DNA of 61,009 bases, taken from positions 101,100-162,108 of the forward strand of contig PLYO01000036.1 of NCBI GenBank assembly GCA_003151825.1, in the 5' to 3' direction. Source of the stretch: Ignavibacteriota bacterium (GTDB taxonomy: Bacteria; Bacteroidota; Ignavibacteria; Palsa-1295). The notes below the pieces were generated by a model. It was given only the letters and a program-made list of their open reading frames with translations. It was not told the DNA's origin and searched no databases. Of the stretch, positions 41,417 through 51,178 are shown piece after piece (positions within the stretch are counted from its first letter, which is position 1; every line of letters starts with the position of its first letter). The position numbers were made by a program, and so were the translations under genes.

Positions 41417-43225
41417 TCAAATATTCATATCCTTTGTGATGCCCGCCGCAATTTGAATTTTCAATTCTGCCAATTGACGAGCCTCGACAACCGAGGGCGA
41501 CCCATCCATCAAATTTTGCATGGTCGTCGTTTTGGGAAAGGCGATGACGTCTCGGATATTATCCGTGCCACAGCAGAGCATGACGATGCGGTCGATGCCC
41601 AGCGCCATGCCGCCATGCGGCGGAGCGCCATACTTGAAGGCATCGAGGATAAAGCCGAATTTCTCCTCCTGCTGTTCCTTGGTGTGCCCTAATAAATCGA
41701 AGACCTCTTCCTGCATTGCACGCTCGTGGATGCGGATAGAGCCGGAGCCAAGCTCGTAGCCGTTCATCACAATGTCATAAACCCTCCCCCGGACTTGCCC
41801 GAGCCCCTCATGCCGTCTCGCCCAATCATGAGTATTCGGTGCAGCAAAGGGATGGTGTTGGTACGTGAACGTCCCATCCTCATTTTCAGAGAACATCGGG
41901 AAATTGGTGATCCATGCAGGAGCAAATTCGAATTCTTTTCCTTTCAGAAGTTCGAGGCGCTTGGCTAATTCGGTTCTCAGAGCGCCCAAAATCGTATAAG
42001 CGCGTTCCCATTTCGGATGCGATACAACGAGAATGAGATCCCCCTCGCGTGCGCCGCAGACGGAACGAATGTCACGCAACAAATCGTCCGAGAGAAATTT
42101 CTTCGCGCTCGAATCGCAGCCCTCCGCCGCAACTTTTATCCAGATTAACCCCGACGCGCCATAGACTTTTGCGAGATCGGTCAGCGTATCGAGCTGTTTG
42201 CGTGACCATGCACCTCCTCCCGGAGCAACGACCGCGCCGATCACCCCCAGCCGTTTTTCCAGCACATCGGTGAATGGCTTGAATTCTGTTTTACCGCGCA
42301 CCATCTCGGTCAGCGTTTGAATTTCGAGACCGTAGCGAAGATCGGGCTTGTCGGTCCCGAAGCGGCTCATCGCTTCGTGGTAACTAAGTTGAAGAAATGG
42401 CGAGGGAAGCGTCAGCCCAAGATTCGACCAGACACGCGCAAGGCAATTTTCCATCACGTCATAGACCATGCCCTCGTCCGGGAAGCTCATTTCGACATCG
42501 AGCTGCGTGAATTCCGGCTGACGGTCGGCCCGCAAATCTTCATCGCGGAAGCAGCGGGCAATTTGGAAATAGCGGTCGAAGCCGGCGATCATCAGCACCT
42601 GCTTGTAAAGCTGCGGCGATTGTGGGAGCGCGTAAAACGAGCCGGGATGCTGCCGCGAAGGAACCAAAAAATCCCGCGCGCCTTCCGGCGTGGCCTTCAT
42701 CAGAATTGGCGTTTCGATTTCGTAAAATCCTCGCTCATCGAAATAATCACGAATGGATTTTACGATTTTATGCCGCGCGGCGATAATTGCCTGCAAGCTC
42801 GGACGCCGAAGATCGAGATAGCGGTATTTCAGTCTCAAATCTTCATTTGCGGTCGTATCCTCTTTTACTTCGAACGGGGGAACTTCGGAGGCGTTGAGAA
42901 TTTCTATTTTTTCAACTTCTACTTCTATATCACCTGTCGGGAGCTTGGGATTTTTGTTGCTCCGTTCCCGAACGACGCCAGCGACGGAAATGACGAATTC
43001 ATTCCGTAATTTGCGCGCCAACTCATAGGTCCTATCGGACGGATCGGTCGCATTGCCTTGCGGACGAACGATGCACTGCGCCTTGCCAGAACGATCGCGA
43101 ACATCGAGAAACATTACACCGCCCATATCCCGCACGCCATCGACCCACCCCTTGAGCACCACGCGCTGCCCGATGTGTGCACTACGTATATCGCCCGCCA
43201 TGTGTGTCCGCCGCTCGAATGACAT
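41417..43225 (-). CDS. aspS: Aspartyl-tRNA synthetase
   Basis: A 602-residue bacterial-type AspRS. The anticodon-binding OB fold is at about 1-110 (GWVDGVRDMGGVMFLDVRDR). Class II motif 2 is in FRDEDLRADRQPEFTQLDVE, the bacteria-specific GAD insertion is at about 290-420, and motif 3 is in GMALGIDRIVMLCCG near the C-terminus. All the family marks are complete. It has its own promoter, with a leader of about 23 nt. Confidence 0.97.
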   Translation of the reverse strand: MSFERRTHMAGDIRSAHIGQRVVLKGWVDGVRDMGGVMFLDVRDRSGKAQCIVRPQGNATDPSDRTYELARKLRNEFVISVAGVVRERSNKNPKLPTGDIEVEVEKIEILNASEVPPFEVKEDTTANEDLRLKYRYLDLRRPSLQAIIAARHKIVKSIRDYFDERGFYEIETPILMKATPEGARDFLVPSRQHPGSFYALPQSPQLYKQVLMIAGFDRYFQIARCFRDEDLRADRQPEFTQLDVEMSFPDEGMVYDVMENCLARVWSNLGLTLPSPFLQLSYHEAMSRFGTDKPDLRYGLEIQTLTEMVRGKTEFKPFTDVLEKRLGVIGAVVAPGGGAWSRKQLDTLTDLAKVYGASGLIWIKVAAEGCDSSAKKFLSDDLLRDIRSVCGAREGDLILVVSHPKWERAYTILGALRTELAKRLELLKGKEFEFAPAWITNFPMFSENEDGTFTYQHHPFAAPNTHDWARRHEGLGQVRGRVYDIVMNGYELGSGSIRIHERAMQEEVFDLLGHTKEQQEEKFGFILDAFKYGAPPHGGMALGIDRIVMLCCGTDNIRDVIAFPKTTTMQNLMDGSPSVVEARQLAELKIQIAAGITKDMNI

Positions 43226-43254
43226 TGTTATGGATTATCCTTACGTTTAGAAAC

Positions 43255-43262
43255 TACAAAAA
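43255..43262 (-). promoter_or_regulatory. Promoter -7 box of aspS
   Basis: TATTTTTG on the minus strand (43262-43255), with a TTG 18 nt upstream. The start site would be about 23 nt ahead of the aspS ATG. Confidence 0.7.
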
Positions 43263-43285
43263 TACGACGGCAAACCGGGCCTCAA

Positions 43286-43684
43286 TCAGAGGAACGGATT
43301 TATGATTCGAACTCCTTCGATAATTTGATTATGCTGGAAGTCTTCGGAATAGAGCACCTCGCATTGTGCTTCGAGGGCGGAAGCGAGGATGAGGCTATCG
43401 TAATAGGAGTATTTGTACCGTTCCGCAAGTGAAATTGCGCTCGTGACAGTGGCCTCCGTTACCATCATCAAAGTGAATGAATCGCAAACCTCCTGAATGA
43501 CGCCGTGAATGATCGGCCAACTTTGCTTAACTTTCGAAGAGAGGACATTCGATAGTTCAGAGAGAACTTGGGTACTCACGATACGCTCATCCTCCAAAAG
43601 AAGCGAACCGACACGCTGCCGTTTGAGAAGGTCGGTCCTCGTGTAGTAATAGGCCAGAATATTCGTATCGAAGAATTGGCTCAT
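43286..43684 (-). CDS. vapC: PIN-domain toxin (VapC-like)
   Basis: A 132-residue PIN nuclease. Active-site positions: FFDTNILAYYY (Asp near residue 6), STQVLSELSNVL (Glu about 43), and KYSYYDSLILASALEAQC (Asp about 95) with YSEDFQHNQ near the end. It overlaps the antitoxin gene upstream by 4 nt. This is the second of three PIN toxins in the window; the subfamily differs from the 32.3-kb copy. Confidence 0.87.
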   Translation of the reverse strand: MSQFFDTNILAYYYTRTDLLKRQRVGSLLLEDERIVSTQVLSELSNVLSSKVKQSWPIIHGVIQEVCDSFTLMMVTEATVTSAISLAERYKYSYYDSLILASALEAQCEVLYSEDFQHNQIIEGVRIINPFL

Positions 43685-43914
43685 CGGCGTCGGTTGGCTT
43701 CCTCGCGATCAAACTTGAACCCGCGCGTATCGATGCTGGCGGCCGTGAAGTGCGAAAGTGCTTCTTCGATGGAAGAAAAATGCCGATTGCCGGGCCGTGG
43801 TTTGCCGTTCGTTCCTAAATCGTCTATCTTTACTTCAACGGTGTGCCCCCGAAGATCCTCGGGGATTGGAATAACCAGTGAATCCTCAGTTACTTTGAAA
43901 ATGTGAGTGTACAT
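43681..43914 (-). CDS. Antitoxin partner of the 43.3-kb PIN toxin
   Basis: A 77-residue protein ahead of, and overlapping, the PIN gene. The N-terminal half (HIFKVTEDSLVIPIPEDLRG) reads like a swapped-hairpin AbrB-type DNA-binding domain, and the C-terminal half (FSSIEEALSHFTAASIDTRG) like a toxin-binding arm. Assigned by position and layout. Confidence 0.72.
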   Translation of the reverse strand: MYTHIFKVTEDSLVIPIPEDLRGHTVEVKIDDLGTNGKPRPGNRHFSSIEEALSHFTAASIDTRGFKFDREEANRRR

Positions 43915-43962
43915 AAATTTTCCTCAATTCACATAAGCCGGATTTCCCGAACTTCGTTTCAC

Positions 43963-45033
43963 TCACCGCATCAGTACCACCGGCAGCGTCTCCACGTGCC
44001 CGTTCATGCGAACGAGGCACTCATACGTTCCATCCTGCATTCCGGTAGGGTTGCTCCATGTGAAGGAATGCCCTCCCGCACCCAACTCACCCGAAAACAA
44101 CCGCGCAACCTCCACGCCGAGAAGATTCACAACCGAAACCTCCGCATATCCTGCGGCTTGCGAGGTGAAGGTGATCTCGGTTGATTGAGAGAAGGGGTTG
44201 GGGTAGATGCGAATTGCTCCATCGTTTGTTGTCTGATCGGTCACACCGGAAAAATCTCCGGTAGTAAACGTCGCGGTGTCAGACCACACCCATAGAGAAC
44301 CCGAAAGATTCCACATCATGCCATTGACGCCAACGGCCCAATAATAAGTTGTATTTGGTTTGAGAGATGAAATCGTAATGTAAGTTTCGTACGGAGTATC
44401 CGTCAGAACGATTTGGGTCAATTGCGGATCCGTAGCAATTATTATTTGATCCCAGGAACCTCCATATTGGTCTATAGGTGCTGTCCAGGTAAAATTGGTC
44501 GGCATAGAAATATTACCGGCTCCATTTGGGGGAGTAACGGTAGAAGGCAGTGTTTCATCGATATCAATCAACGTTCGTTCCGAAGGGGGCGACGCGCCGG
44601 AATCGAATTGAGCAGATACCGACCACGAAAAGTATCCTCCGGCGGCAACGCTCAATGCTACGGCAATCGAAGTATCTTCGGTAGTAATCGTTGAATCCCA
44701 CGATCCACCGCGAATAGAAAAAATATAATTGCGTGCGAGCGGCAGTGCGTGCCAGACGAAGGTCATCGAATAAATTTGAGAGAAATTTAAAATCTGAGAG
44801 TCATCTGGCGGCGCAATGAGAATAATGGAGTCCGCGCTTGATGTATCCATTTCGGAAAGAGGGCGGCGCCAAACACCATTATCGAAAGTCCCTGTAAAGA
44901 GATTTGTGCCGCTCACAGCAAAAGCCTGTACCTCTCCTCCGAAGTGGCCATTATTTGCAGGTGCGCAATGGGATTGGGCGGGAATCCCAAAAATTAGCAA
45001 AAAACAAGCAATAATAACGTTTCGGGTGTTCAT
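43963..45033 (-). CDS. Secreted protein with T9SS sorting domain and a remnant propeller blade
   Basis: A 356-residue exported protein. After the signal peptide (to about 24) comes a single blade-like unit FGGEVQAFAVSGTNLFTGTF, then DNGVWRRPLSEM. I know this from Chlorobiota-type proteins in which many such units form a propeller, so here the array seems cut down to one. Two fibronectin-type-III-like domains follow (about 65-260, ending in SSLKPNTTYYWAVGV). The C-terminal T9SS type A sorting domain is clear: IRIYPNPFSQSTEITFTSQ, VSVVNLLGVEV and a GTYECLVRM ending. It is probably cell-surface attached or released. Confidence 0.8.
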   Translation of the reverse strand: MNTRNVIIACFLLIFGIPAQSHCAPANNGHFGGEVQAFAVSGTNLFTGTFDNGVWRRPLSEMDTSSADSIILIAPPDDSQILNFSQIYSMTFVWHALPLARNYIFSIRGGSWDSTITTEDTSIAVALSVAAGGYFSWSVSAQFDSGASPPSERTLIDIDETLPSTVTPPNGAGNISMPTNFTWTAPIDQYGGSWDQIIIATDPQLTQIVLTDTPYETYITISSLKPNTTYYWAVGVNGMMWNLSGSLWVWSDTATFTTGDFSGVTDQTTNDGAIRIYPNPFSQSTEITFTSQAAGYAEVSVVNLLGVEVARLFSGELGAGGHSFTWSNPTGMQDGTYECLVRMNGHVETLPVVLMR

Positions 45034-45212
45034 GGAAGTAATCTCTCTTTATAAGAAGACCAACGAAACGCCAAAAGGTTACAGCAATTTGTCAAAAATC
45101 TTACGAGGCGCGGCGAAGAGGGTAAGCGCGAGGAATCGTTTCGGAAGCATGATACCCCTGAAAACGGGAATTTATCTCAAAAGTGCCCGCGGGGGAGGGT
45201 AAATTTAAGTAC

Positions 45213-45596
45213 TTAAATTAGGTCGATGTTATAATGCTTGAATTGCGGGTCGGATGTGAGGATTGGGATTTTTTCGACGATACTCTGCGCGATGATTAGC
45301 CGGTCGAATGGATCGCGATGATGATGCGGAAGCGAATGGACCACTTCGAAATGCTCTATGGTTGTGTGAAGAATACTCATCCCGTTTTCTGTCACGTTCC
45401 GATTCACAAACTCTTTAAAAGGGGCTTCGAGCCTGAGCTTTCCGAGACCACTTTTGATTGCAAGTTCCCAAAGACTTGCGATACTAATAATTTTTTCGTT
45501 TCGAGCATCCTTAATCATCTCTACCCACTCTCGAGAAAGGCGAGAATCGTTAAGGGAGAACCATAGAAGGACATGAGTGTCGAGAAGAATTCGCAT
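45213..45596 (-). CDS. vapC: PIN-domain toxin (VapC-like, MRILLDTH class)
   Basis: A 127-residue PIN nuclease of the class opening ILLDTHVLLW. Other acidic positions are in IASLWELAIKSGLGKL (Glu about 44) and HRDPFDRLIIAQSI (Asp about 94), with LTSDPQFKHY near the end. It begins 3 nt after the Phd-type antitoxin stop. A perfect palindrome AATTTAAGTACTTAAATT overlaps its 3' end (45203-45220). Confidence 0.9.
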   Translation of the reverse strand: MRILLDTHVLLWFSLNDSRLSREWVEMIKDARNEKIISIASLWELAIKSGLGKLRLEAPFKEFVNRNVTENGMSILHTTIEHFEVVHSLPHHHRDPFDRLIIAQSIVEKIPILTSDPQFKHYNIDLI

Positions 45597-45599
45597 TCG

Positions 45600-45854
45600 T
45601 TACATGTATTCCTCGAAGCCTGGGGGCGTTTCATCGAAGTCTTCTGCAATATACGTTATCATGCCGATAGCTTGCCCGGGAATGCTTCCTTTAGCTCGCC
45701 CGGGAGTACGCTCATTTTTCAGACGGCCTTCGTAGGGAATTACTTTTAAAACGGGAATTTCGTGATCGGTGATCACGATCTCTTCCCCGCGCAAGGCGTC
45801 GCCAAAGACGGTCGCGCTATGCGCCGTTGCTTGTTCAATGCTGATTTGGTGCAT
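45600..45854 (-). CDS. Phd/YefM-like antitoxin
   Basis: An 84-residue antitoxin directly ahead of the PIN toxin. Family text: QISIEQATAHSATVFGDALRG, EEIVITDHEIPVLKVIPYEG, then a toxin-binding tail with PGFEEYM. The start ATG at 45854 is preferred over the frame extension to 45878. The start of this gene lies 53 bp past the end of the cysteine-metabolism gene, so it may be read from there as well. Confidence 0.82.
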   Translation of the reverse strand: MHQISIEQATAHSATVFGDALRGEEIVITDHEIPVLKVIPYEGRLKNERTPGRAKGSIPGQAIGMITYIAEDFDETPPGFEEYM

Positions 45855-45907
45855 AAAAAGTTCTTTATATGTCAACAATGGTAATGTCGATAGGGTTCAC
45901 CCGGCAC

Positions 45908-47269
45908 CTACAAATACTCCAGCACATCGTGCCGGGTGACGATGGCTTTGACGCGGCCAAATTCTTCGAGGAGCACGGCGGGGGAGTGCTTCAGCAGCGC
46001 GACGACGCTTTTCGTATCGGCGGACTCCTCGACGACTGGGAATGATTCCTCCATCACGTCGATGATGGGCGCTTCGAGCGTGTCGCGGTCTTCTAAGGCT
46101 TTGGACATGAGGCGCGATTCGCGCACCGCGCCGACGGATTTACCCTCGGAATCAATAACGGGAAGCTGCGAAATGCCGGATTCATCCATGATGCGAATGG
46201 CCTCGCGGACGGAATCATGCGGCGCAACCGAGACTAATTTCTGAATTTTCCCTTGTTTTAGATCAGCAATCACGCCGATCGTCAGGCGATCGGTGGTGAG
46301 CAGGCGTTTTTCTTTCAGCCATTCGTCTGAATGGTGCTTGGTGAGGTAACGCTCGCCGGTGTCGCAGATAATCGTGACGATCACGCTGCCCTCCGGCGCC
46401 TGCTCCGCTACGCGGATGGCGGCCCAGACATTCATTCCCGACGAACCGCCGCAAAGAATTCCTTCTTCGCGCGCTAAGCGGCGCGCCATCATGAAGGAAT
46501 CGCGGTCCTGCACGTTCATCACTTCATCGATGTATTTCAGGTGTAGATTATTGGGAATGCGTTCCTGTCCCACGCCTTCGACGAGATAGGGGAGTGCCTC
46601 GACTAAGCGATCCGTATCGAAATAAGTTTTGATGGAAGAGCCGGCCGGGTCCGCGCCAATAACGCGAATGTTCCTGTTTTTTTCCTTGAAGAATCGCGCG
46701 TTGCCGCTGATCGTCCCACCCGTTCCCATGCCGGCAACGAAATGCGTAATCGTTCCGTCCGTATCGTTCCAGATTTCGGGAGCGGTCGTGCGATAATGCG
46801 TTTCAGGATTGACCGGATTATCGTACTGATTGAGCATGATCGCGCCCGGAATTTCTTTCGATAGACGGACGGCGGTATTGTAATAATAGTCGGGCGAACT
46901 GGGCTTGGCCGCGCTCGACACGACGACGATTTCCGCGCCCATCGCTTTCAAATACCGGACGCGCTCGATCGAGGCCTTGTCTGTCATCACGAAGACGCAT
47001 TTGTAGCCTTTCTGAGACGCGGCGAGCATGATGCCGATGCCGGTATTACCGCTCGTCGGCTCGACAAGCGTGCCGCCCGGCTTCAATCGCCCCGTGCGTT
47101 CCGCATCTTCGATCATGCGGATGCCGATACGGTCCTTCACAGAGCCACCGGGATTTAGTTCCTCGAGTTTGACGAGGATCGTGCTCTTCAAATTTTTCGG
47201 CACGACCTTCCGCAGCTTTAGTAGCGGCGTGTTGCCAACAAATTCGAGGACCGATTCAGCGTATTTCAT
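45908..47269 (-). CDS. Cystathionine beta-synthase-like PLP enzyme with tandem CBS domains
   Basis: A 453-residue enzyme. The fold II PLP core (about 1-320) has the cofactor Lys in [18 protein letters not shown] for the amino acid carboxylate, and the phosphate-binding [10 protein letters not shown]. Two CBS domains close the protein (about 340-453: [20 protein letters not shown], and [20 protein letters not shown]). This layout is that of cystathionine beta-synthase, which condenses serine and homocysteine, though O-acetylserine sulfhydrylase activity is possible. The ATG at 47269 starts the conserved [16 protein letters not shown]; the open frame to 47485 reads into an unrelated overlapping gene. 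Confidence 0.92.
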   Translation of the reverse strand: MKYAESVLEFVGNTPLLKLRKVVPKNLKSTILVKLEELNPGGSVKDRIGIRMIEDAERTGRLKPGGTLVEPTSGNTGIGIMLAASQKGYKCVFVMTDKASIERVRYLKAMGAEIVVVSSAAKPSSPDYYYNTAVRLSKEIPGAIMLNQYDNPVNPETHYRTTAPEIWNDTDGTITHFVAGMGTGGTISGNARFFKEKNRNIRVIGADPAGSSIKTYFDTDRLVEALPYLVEGVGQERIPNNLHLKYIDEVMNVQDRDSFMMARRLAREEGILCGGSSGMNVWAAIRVAEQAPEGSVIVTIICDTGERYLTKHHSDEWLKEKRLLTTDRLTIGVIADLKQGKIQKLVSVAPHDSVREAIRIMDESGISQLPVIDSEGKSVGAVRESRLMSKALEDRDTLEAPIIDVMEESFPVVEESADTKSVVALLKHSPAVLLEEFGRVKAIVTRHDVLEYL

Positions 47270-47300
47270 ACCAACTATCGTCTGGGTAGCATCTGAAACG

Positions 47301-48101
47301 TTATCGTTTCGGAGCACCGCCTTGCGGAGCGCGAGCTGGCGCGGGGCTGCTTTGTGGAGCACGGGCTGGCGCGGGGCTGTTTTGCGGAGCACGGGCTTTC
47401 GAATAGCCGCCGCCATAATTGCGGTTTTGGCTCTCTGCCGGCATGGAAGGTGTGATCGAGTGCATGGGAACTTCATGCACGACATGGTGATACGTCGCCG
47501 GTGCGCGAACCGGGACAGGAACGGGTGGTTGTCCCGGCGGCGGCGGACGAACTCCGCCAGGCGGTGGCTCCGGAGGGGTATGCATCGTGGGGCGCTGCAT
47601 GAATGTCACTCGATTGTTATTTTCATTGAAGGCTCGCGGCACTAATTCGTGGCCCGGTTCCGTGTTCGTGACGATCCGGTTGCGGACGACGATGTCCTTG
47701 TATTGATCGTAACCGTGAGTCGGATAATTGTCGCGGTAATAATCATGGTGCTGCCACGGCCGATCGATATCCCGGTCGATGAGCACGACGAAGGCGCCGT
47801 TTAAATCAACGCCCGCAAATGCAGACGGCGGCCCAACGCTCGAAACCCATCCGCCATCGCCCATGTACCACCAGTCGCCGTCCCACACGTCGTAATACGC
47901 TTCGTAATCGGGAAGGTAATAATACCGGACGGCGCTGACATTATCATACGGGGGCGCCCACGGCGGCGGCACATAATTTTGAACGACGCTGGTATCGTCC
48001 TCGTCTTGCGGCGGAGGCATGCAGGAACTCCCGCAAACGGCCAGTATGGCAAGGAGTGGAAGGATTGCGCCAAAGTGGAATAGGCTATAGTGTTTTTTCA
48101 T
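47301..48101 (-). CDS. Hypothetical lipoprotein with Pro/Ala-rich repeats
   Basis: A 266-residue lipoprotein (signal peptide then lipobox GSSC, Cys about 27). It has a Tyr/Trp-rich domain (about 50-150, [20 protein letters not shown]), a Pro-rich middle and a C-terminal low-complexity tail in which an APQ-SPAPAR unit repeats about three times. The family is unknown to me, though similar YYYLPD proteins occur in Bacteroidota. The repeats at DNA level (47310-47400) make a length-variable tail likely. It ends 31 bp before the cystathionine beta-synthase-like gene. Confidence 0.72.
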   Translation of the reverse strand: MKKHYSLFHFGAILPLLAILAVCGSSCMPPPQDEDDTSVVQNYVPPPWAPPYDNVSAVRYYYLPDYEAYYDVWDGDWWYMGDGGWVSSVGPPSAFAGVDLNGAFVVLIDRDIDRPWQHHDYYRDNYPTHGYDQYKDIVVRNRIVTNTEPGHELVPRAFNENNNRVTFMQRPTMHTPPEPPPGGVRPPPPGQPPVPVPVRAPATYHHVVHEVPMHSITPSMPAESQNRNYGGGYSKARAPQNSPAPARAPQSSPAPARAPQGGAPKR

Positions 48102-48326
48102 AAGATTACATTCGATGTTAGATTTAGTGTGATGAGATGTTACATCCATCGTTATATTCGAACATCAAAGCAGGAAGTTTCGATCATTGCGCTCGAACGT
48201 TGAGCAGCCTGATCGGGGAGGTCAAAATCCAAAAAAATTGGCGGTGCGGAAACTATTGCGGCTGTTTGAATGTCACTGCACCCGCTCAAACAACAACTTT
48301 TTCCAATCATTCAAAAAAACAAAATT

Positions 48327-48638
48327 ATGGTACTCAATCCTGAAGGACGCGCGCGGTTTCAAAATCATCTTCAATCGTTTCTCCGGCAGCCATGCTCGGT
48401 TTGCGGCACCGGCAATTGGCAGGTCGAGGACGCGATCTTCGAGCTTCGCGAATTCGTGGGCGGGGGCTTGACGGCGGAAGGTGCCGTCAAGCCCGTGCTC
48501 GCGATGACCTGCAATACCTGCGGTCACACCGTTTTTATGAGTCCGCTCAAGGCGGGGATTATCAGTCTTGCGCAGGCGCCTCTGGCTCAAGTTGCAGAGC
48601 CCGAAGCGGCGGAAGTAGATACGGATGATGGAGAGTGA
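48327..48638 (+). CDS. Small zinc-ribbon protein
   Basis: A 103-residue cytoplasmic protein with two Cys pairs, CSVCG (about 23-27) and CNTCG (about 62-66), spaced as in a zinc ribbon; the second is followed by HTVFMSPLKAGII. An acidic tail (EPEAAEVDTDDGE) ends the protein. Function unknown; such small zinc ribbons are common in Bacteroidota. The upstream frame to 48270 is unconvincing. It ends at a shared inverted repeat. Confidence 0.75.
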   Translation: MVLNPEGRARFQNHLQSFLRQPCSVCGTGNWQVEDAIFELREFVGGGLTAEGAVKPVLAMTCNTCGHTVFMSPLKAGIISLAQAPLAQVAEPEAAEVDTDDGE

Positions 48639-48643
48639 TGATT

Positions 48644-48700
48644 GTGATTCGGGTAATTTTTATGATTTCATACGCATCATAAAAAAATCACCCGAATCAC
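48644..48700. terminator. Bidirectional terminator-like inverted repeat
   Basis: Left arm GTGATTCGGGTAATTTTTA (48644-48662 and on to ATGAT) and right arm ATCATAAAAAAATCACC through CCGAATCAC pair over about 23 bp with one or two bulges. It lies between the convergent zinc-ribbon and TPR genes. Confidence 0.7.
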
Positions 48701-48712
48701 ACAAATCATAGT

Positions 48713-50584
48713 TCAGACGATGTATTTCCGTCCCTCTTTTTTGAGCCAAAGCAATGCGCCGTGCTTGCGCAGCCAGAGGCCGGACCACATTTCGTAATAG
48801 TTATACGCTTCCTCCGGCGAGAAATAGCGCACCCATCCCGGATTGTAGTGGTGTGGCATTCTATGCTTATCGGTCACAAATTCGCGCCAAACGAGCGGGC
48901 GGCTCTCGATGGCTGTTTTGAGCGCGGTTTCGGCGTCCGTGGCTTTCAGGACATAGCCAAGTAACGCGCGGCCAAAAAGATTGTACGCCGAAATTGGATC
49001 GGGCGCCTCGTTGATTAATCGGAGAGCATCGGGATATTCGCTGTCGGCGATAGCATACTCGATCGCTTTTTGCCGCACACCCATATTATCTTTTGGATTG
49101 AATGTGAGATAGTCCTTCGCGTAAGCTTTTGCGCTTGTGGCGTCGCCGGACTCCGCTAAGTCGATCACCATGTATGCATAGGCGCTGAGCAGAGGCTTAT
49201 TGCCGGGCCACTCGGCGGGAATCGTTCCTGCTCCCACGAGATCGTCCGGCCAGAATTTTTGCAGATCGAATATGACAGGTTCAAGCAGATCGATGGCGTC
49301 CGTGAAATGCTCTTTCCCGGCATGAAAGCGCGCGAGCGCAATGGCTGCGTTCGCATGTCCCGGCCAGGTCTTTAACATTTCCTCGATGGCCGCAATGCGC
49401 GCGGCAATTTTCATGTCTTTGCGGTAGAGCGCAGTGTGTTCTTCTTCGAGTGTGTTGCCGCGCTCGGTGAGATCGTAAACATAAACTCTCGGGCGCACTT
49501 CCAGAAAGCGGACGAACTCATCCTCGCCAATCACTTGCGCTTTACGAATTAGCTCGGTCTGATCTTTTTTAACAGCCTCTTCGGTTTCGGGCACACCGGC
49601 AGTTTCGCCGGAGCGAGTAAGGCCGGTATAACGCTCTCGGCGAGCGCCCAATCGTGCCACGCTCTTCGCCGCTTCGCGCAGCCATTCCACCGCGCCCGCT
49701 ATCGATTTCCACGCGGGGCCAAAAACTTCATAATACCCAAAATGTACCTGTAACTCGCTCACAGCTTCGCCGGGCTTCGGCATGGGTGTGCCGCCTTTCC
49801 ATTCGCGTGTGAGCGCTTGCGCCACGTCCGGCCAATGCCGGAGCGCAATCTGTATGGCAAACTGCGCGTTCTCCTGCTGGCCAAGCGCAAAATACGCAAG
49901 CGCGCGACCATAGAGCACATACGGCGCGAGCGACTCGGCTAACGGTTCGAGCTGCCGAATCGCGGCCATCGGACGACCGATGCGAATAGAAAGGCTGACG
50001 ATGGAGCTTAAAACATTTTCCGGATCCGAGGGATCGAGCGCGCGCGAAAGCTGCGCCACGGCAAGCGCATCTTCCAGACGATCCGCGCGTTCGAGCGCAA
50101 ATTCGTAATTGGCAAGAAGCTGCGTGAAGAGATGTCCACCGGCGTTCGTCGCGGAAAGCTGCGAAGCTTTTGTAACGCGCGCCGAGACAATCATCGCAGA
50201 CCATTCGGCGAGCGCAGCCTCGCAGATTTCGACCGCCCGAATCGCCTCGGAAGCTTCGATCTTTTCGTTGATGGCGTTTTCGACCACGCCGGGGTGGGAC
50301 GGCCATTTCGATTCTACTTCCCCTAACCGTTCGAGGACGTCGCGGTCGTTCATGCCTTTTTCATCGGCAATGCGGGAGGCTTGTTTATAGATTTGATCGA
50401 GCGATTCGCCTGCCGGCATGAGCGTGAACGCGAATTTTCCGGCTGCATCTTTGGAGACCTCGACAAACGCGCCGATGCCGGAGCTTGCCGTAGCGTTAGA
50501 AAGAATGCGCTCGAACATGCGCTCGGGACTTTCGCCGCCGGAGGAGGAGGCAATCGTTAGATTTTCGTCAGTTTCAGAAGGCAT
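48713..50584 (-). CDS. Large TPR-like repeat protein
   Basis: A 623-residue soluble protein with no signal peptide. TPR-type helical pairs are seen at about 150-260 (FALERADRLEDALAVAQLSR, ALDPSDPEN, YGRALAYFALGQQENAQFAI) and 390-560 (HANAAIALARFHAGKEHFTD, AYNLFGRALLGYVLKATDAE). The last 70 residues are rich in Trp, Tyr and His (PHHYNPGWVRYFSPEEAYNY). No enzyme motif. It probably serves as a scaffold or sensor; I do not recognise the family. The next gene upstream is a small lipoprotein, 46 bp away on the same strand. Confidence 0.7.
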   Translation of the reverse strand: MPSETDENLTIASSSGGESPERMFERILSNATASSGIGAFVEVSKDAAGKFAFTLMPAGESLDQIYKQASRIADEKGMNDRDVLERLGEVESKWPSHPGVVENAINEKIEASEAIRAVEICEAALAEWSAMIVSARVTKASQLSATNAGGHLFTQLLANYEFALERADRLEDALAVAQLSRALDPSDPENVLSSIVSLSIRIGRPMAAIRQLEPLAESLAPYVLYGRALAYFALGQQENAQFAIQIALRHWPDVAQALTREWKGGTPMPKPGEAVSELQVHFGYYEVFGPAWKSIAGAVEWLREAAKSVARLGARRERYTGLTRSGETAGVPETEEAVKKDQTELIRKAQVIGEDEFVRFLEVRPRVYVYDLTERGNTLEEEHTALYRKDMKIAARIAAIEEMLKTWPGHANAAIALARFHAGKEHFTDAIDLLEPVIFDLQKFWPDDLVGAGTIPAEWPGNKPLLSAYAYMVIDLAESGDATSAKAYAKDYLTFNPKDNMGVRQKAIEYAIADSEYPDALRLINEAPDPISAYNLFGRALLGYVLKATDAETALKTAIESRPLVWREFVTDKHRMPHHYNPGWVRYFSPEEAYNYYEMWSGLWLRKHGALLWLKKEGRKYIV

Positions 50585-50630
50585 CGAATGTTGTTCAGAT
50601 TAATAATGTCATCGCCGCTTTTCACGCGCG

Positions 50631-51023
50631 TCAGCGCTTGCCTGCATTGCTTGCGTCCTCGAAGCCATGCGCGATCGCGTGATCGAAGGTATCCATCATC
50701 TCATGGTGGAATGCTTTGGGCGCCAGATCGCGCACGTAATATTCATCGCGGTAGCCCATGGCGTAAAGCCGCTGGCCCCACTGGTAATACCCCTCCTCGA
50801 TCCGGTCGTAGGCAATGTTATTGTGAGCATAGCGTTGGTCTTCCTGCGCGAGATTCATCGGGTCGAGCGGACCGCCCGTAACGGATTGCGCAATCACGAG
50901 CGCGTCCTGTTTATCGAGCGACGGCTGATCCGTAAAACCGTGGTACGGCGGCTGCGCCGTGGCGCAGGAAAGGAGCGTAAGCGTTAGTGCGAAAAGTAAA
51001 GAGCGAGGCATCATCGTTGACAT
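50631..51023 (-). CDS. Small hypothetical lipoprotein
   Basis: About 130 residues with a hydrophobic signal (SLLFALTLTLLSC) ending in a probable lipobox Cys (about 19). The mature part is rich in Tyr, Gln, Asp and His (YYQWGQRLYAMGYRDEYYVR). Family unknown. The start is uncertain: ATGs at 51023 and 51014/51011 are all possible. It is divergent from the TlpA-like gene. Confidence 0.6.
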   Translation of the reverse strand: MSTMMPRSLLFALTLTLLSCATAQPPYHGFTDQPSLDKQDALVIAQSVTGGPLDPMNLAQEDQRYAHNNIAYDRIEEGYYQWGQRLYAMGYRDEYYVRDLAPKAFHHEMMDTFDHAIAHGFEDASNAGKR

Positions 51024-51178
51024 AGTGACGCCGCCGAACATGGAACAGGGCAAGAGGGTTGCCAGACGAGGCAAATGCCTTAGAAATGTTCTCTTCAAAA
51101 AAACGGGCACTTTTTATTGCCCGGAATGTTCTGAACGCCACGAACGGTTTAACAGGCTCACATTTTTAACACATTGTC

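Noticed and set aside
45908..47485. N-terminal extension of the cystathionine beta-synthase-like gene to 47485
   Set aside because: The extra 72 residues are the antisense-frame reading of the Pro/Ala repeat region of the neighbouring lipoprotein gene; the conserved protein begins at 47269.
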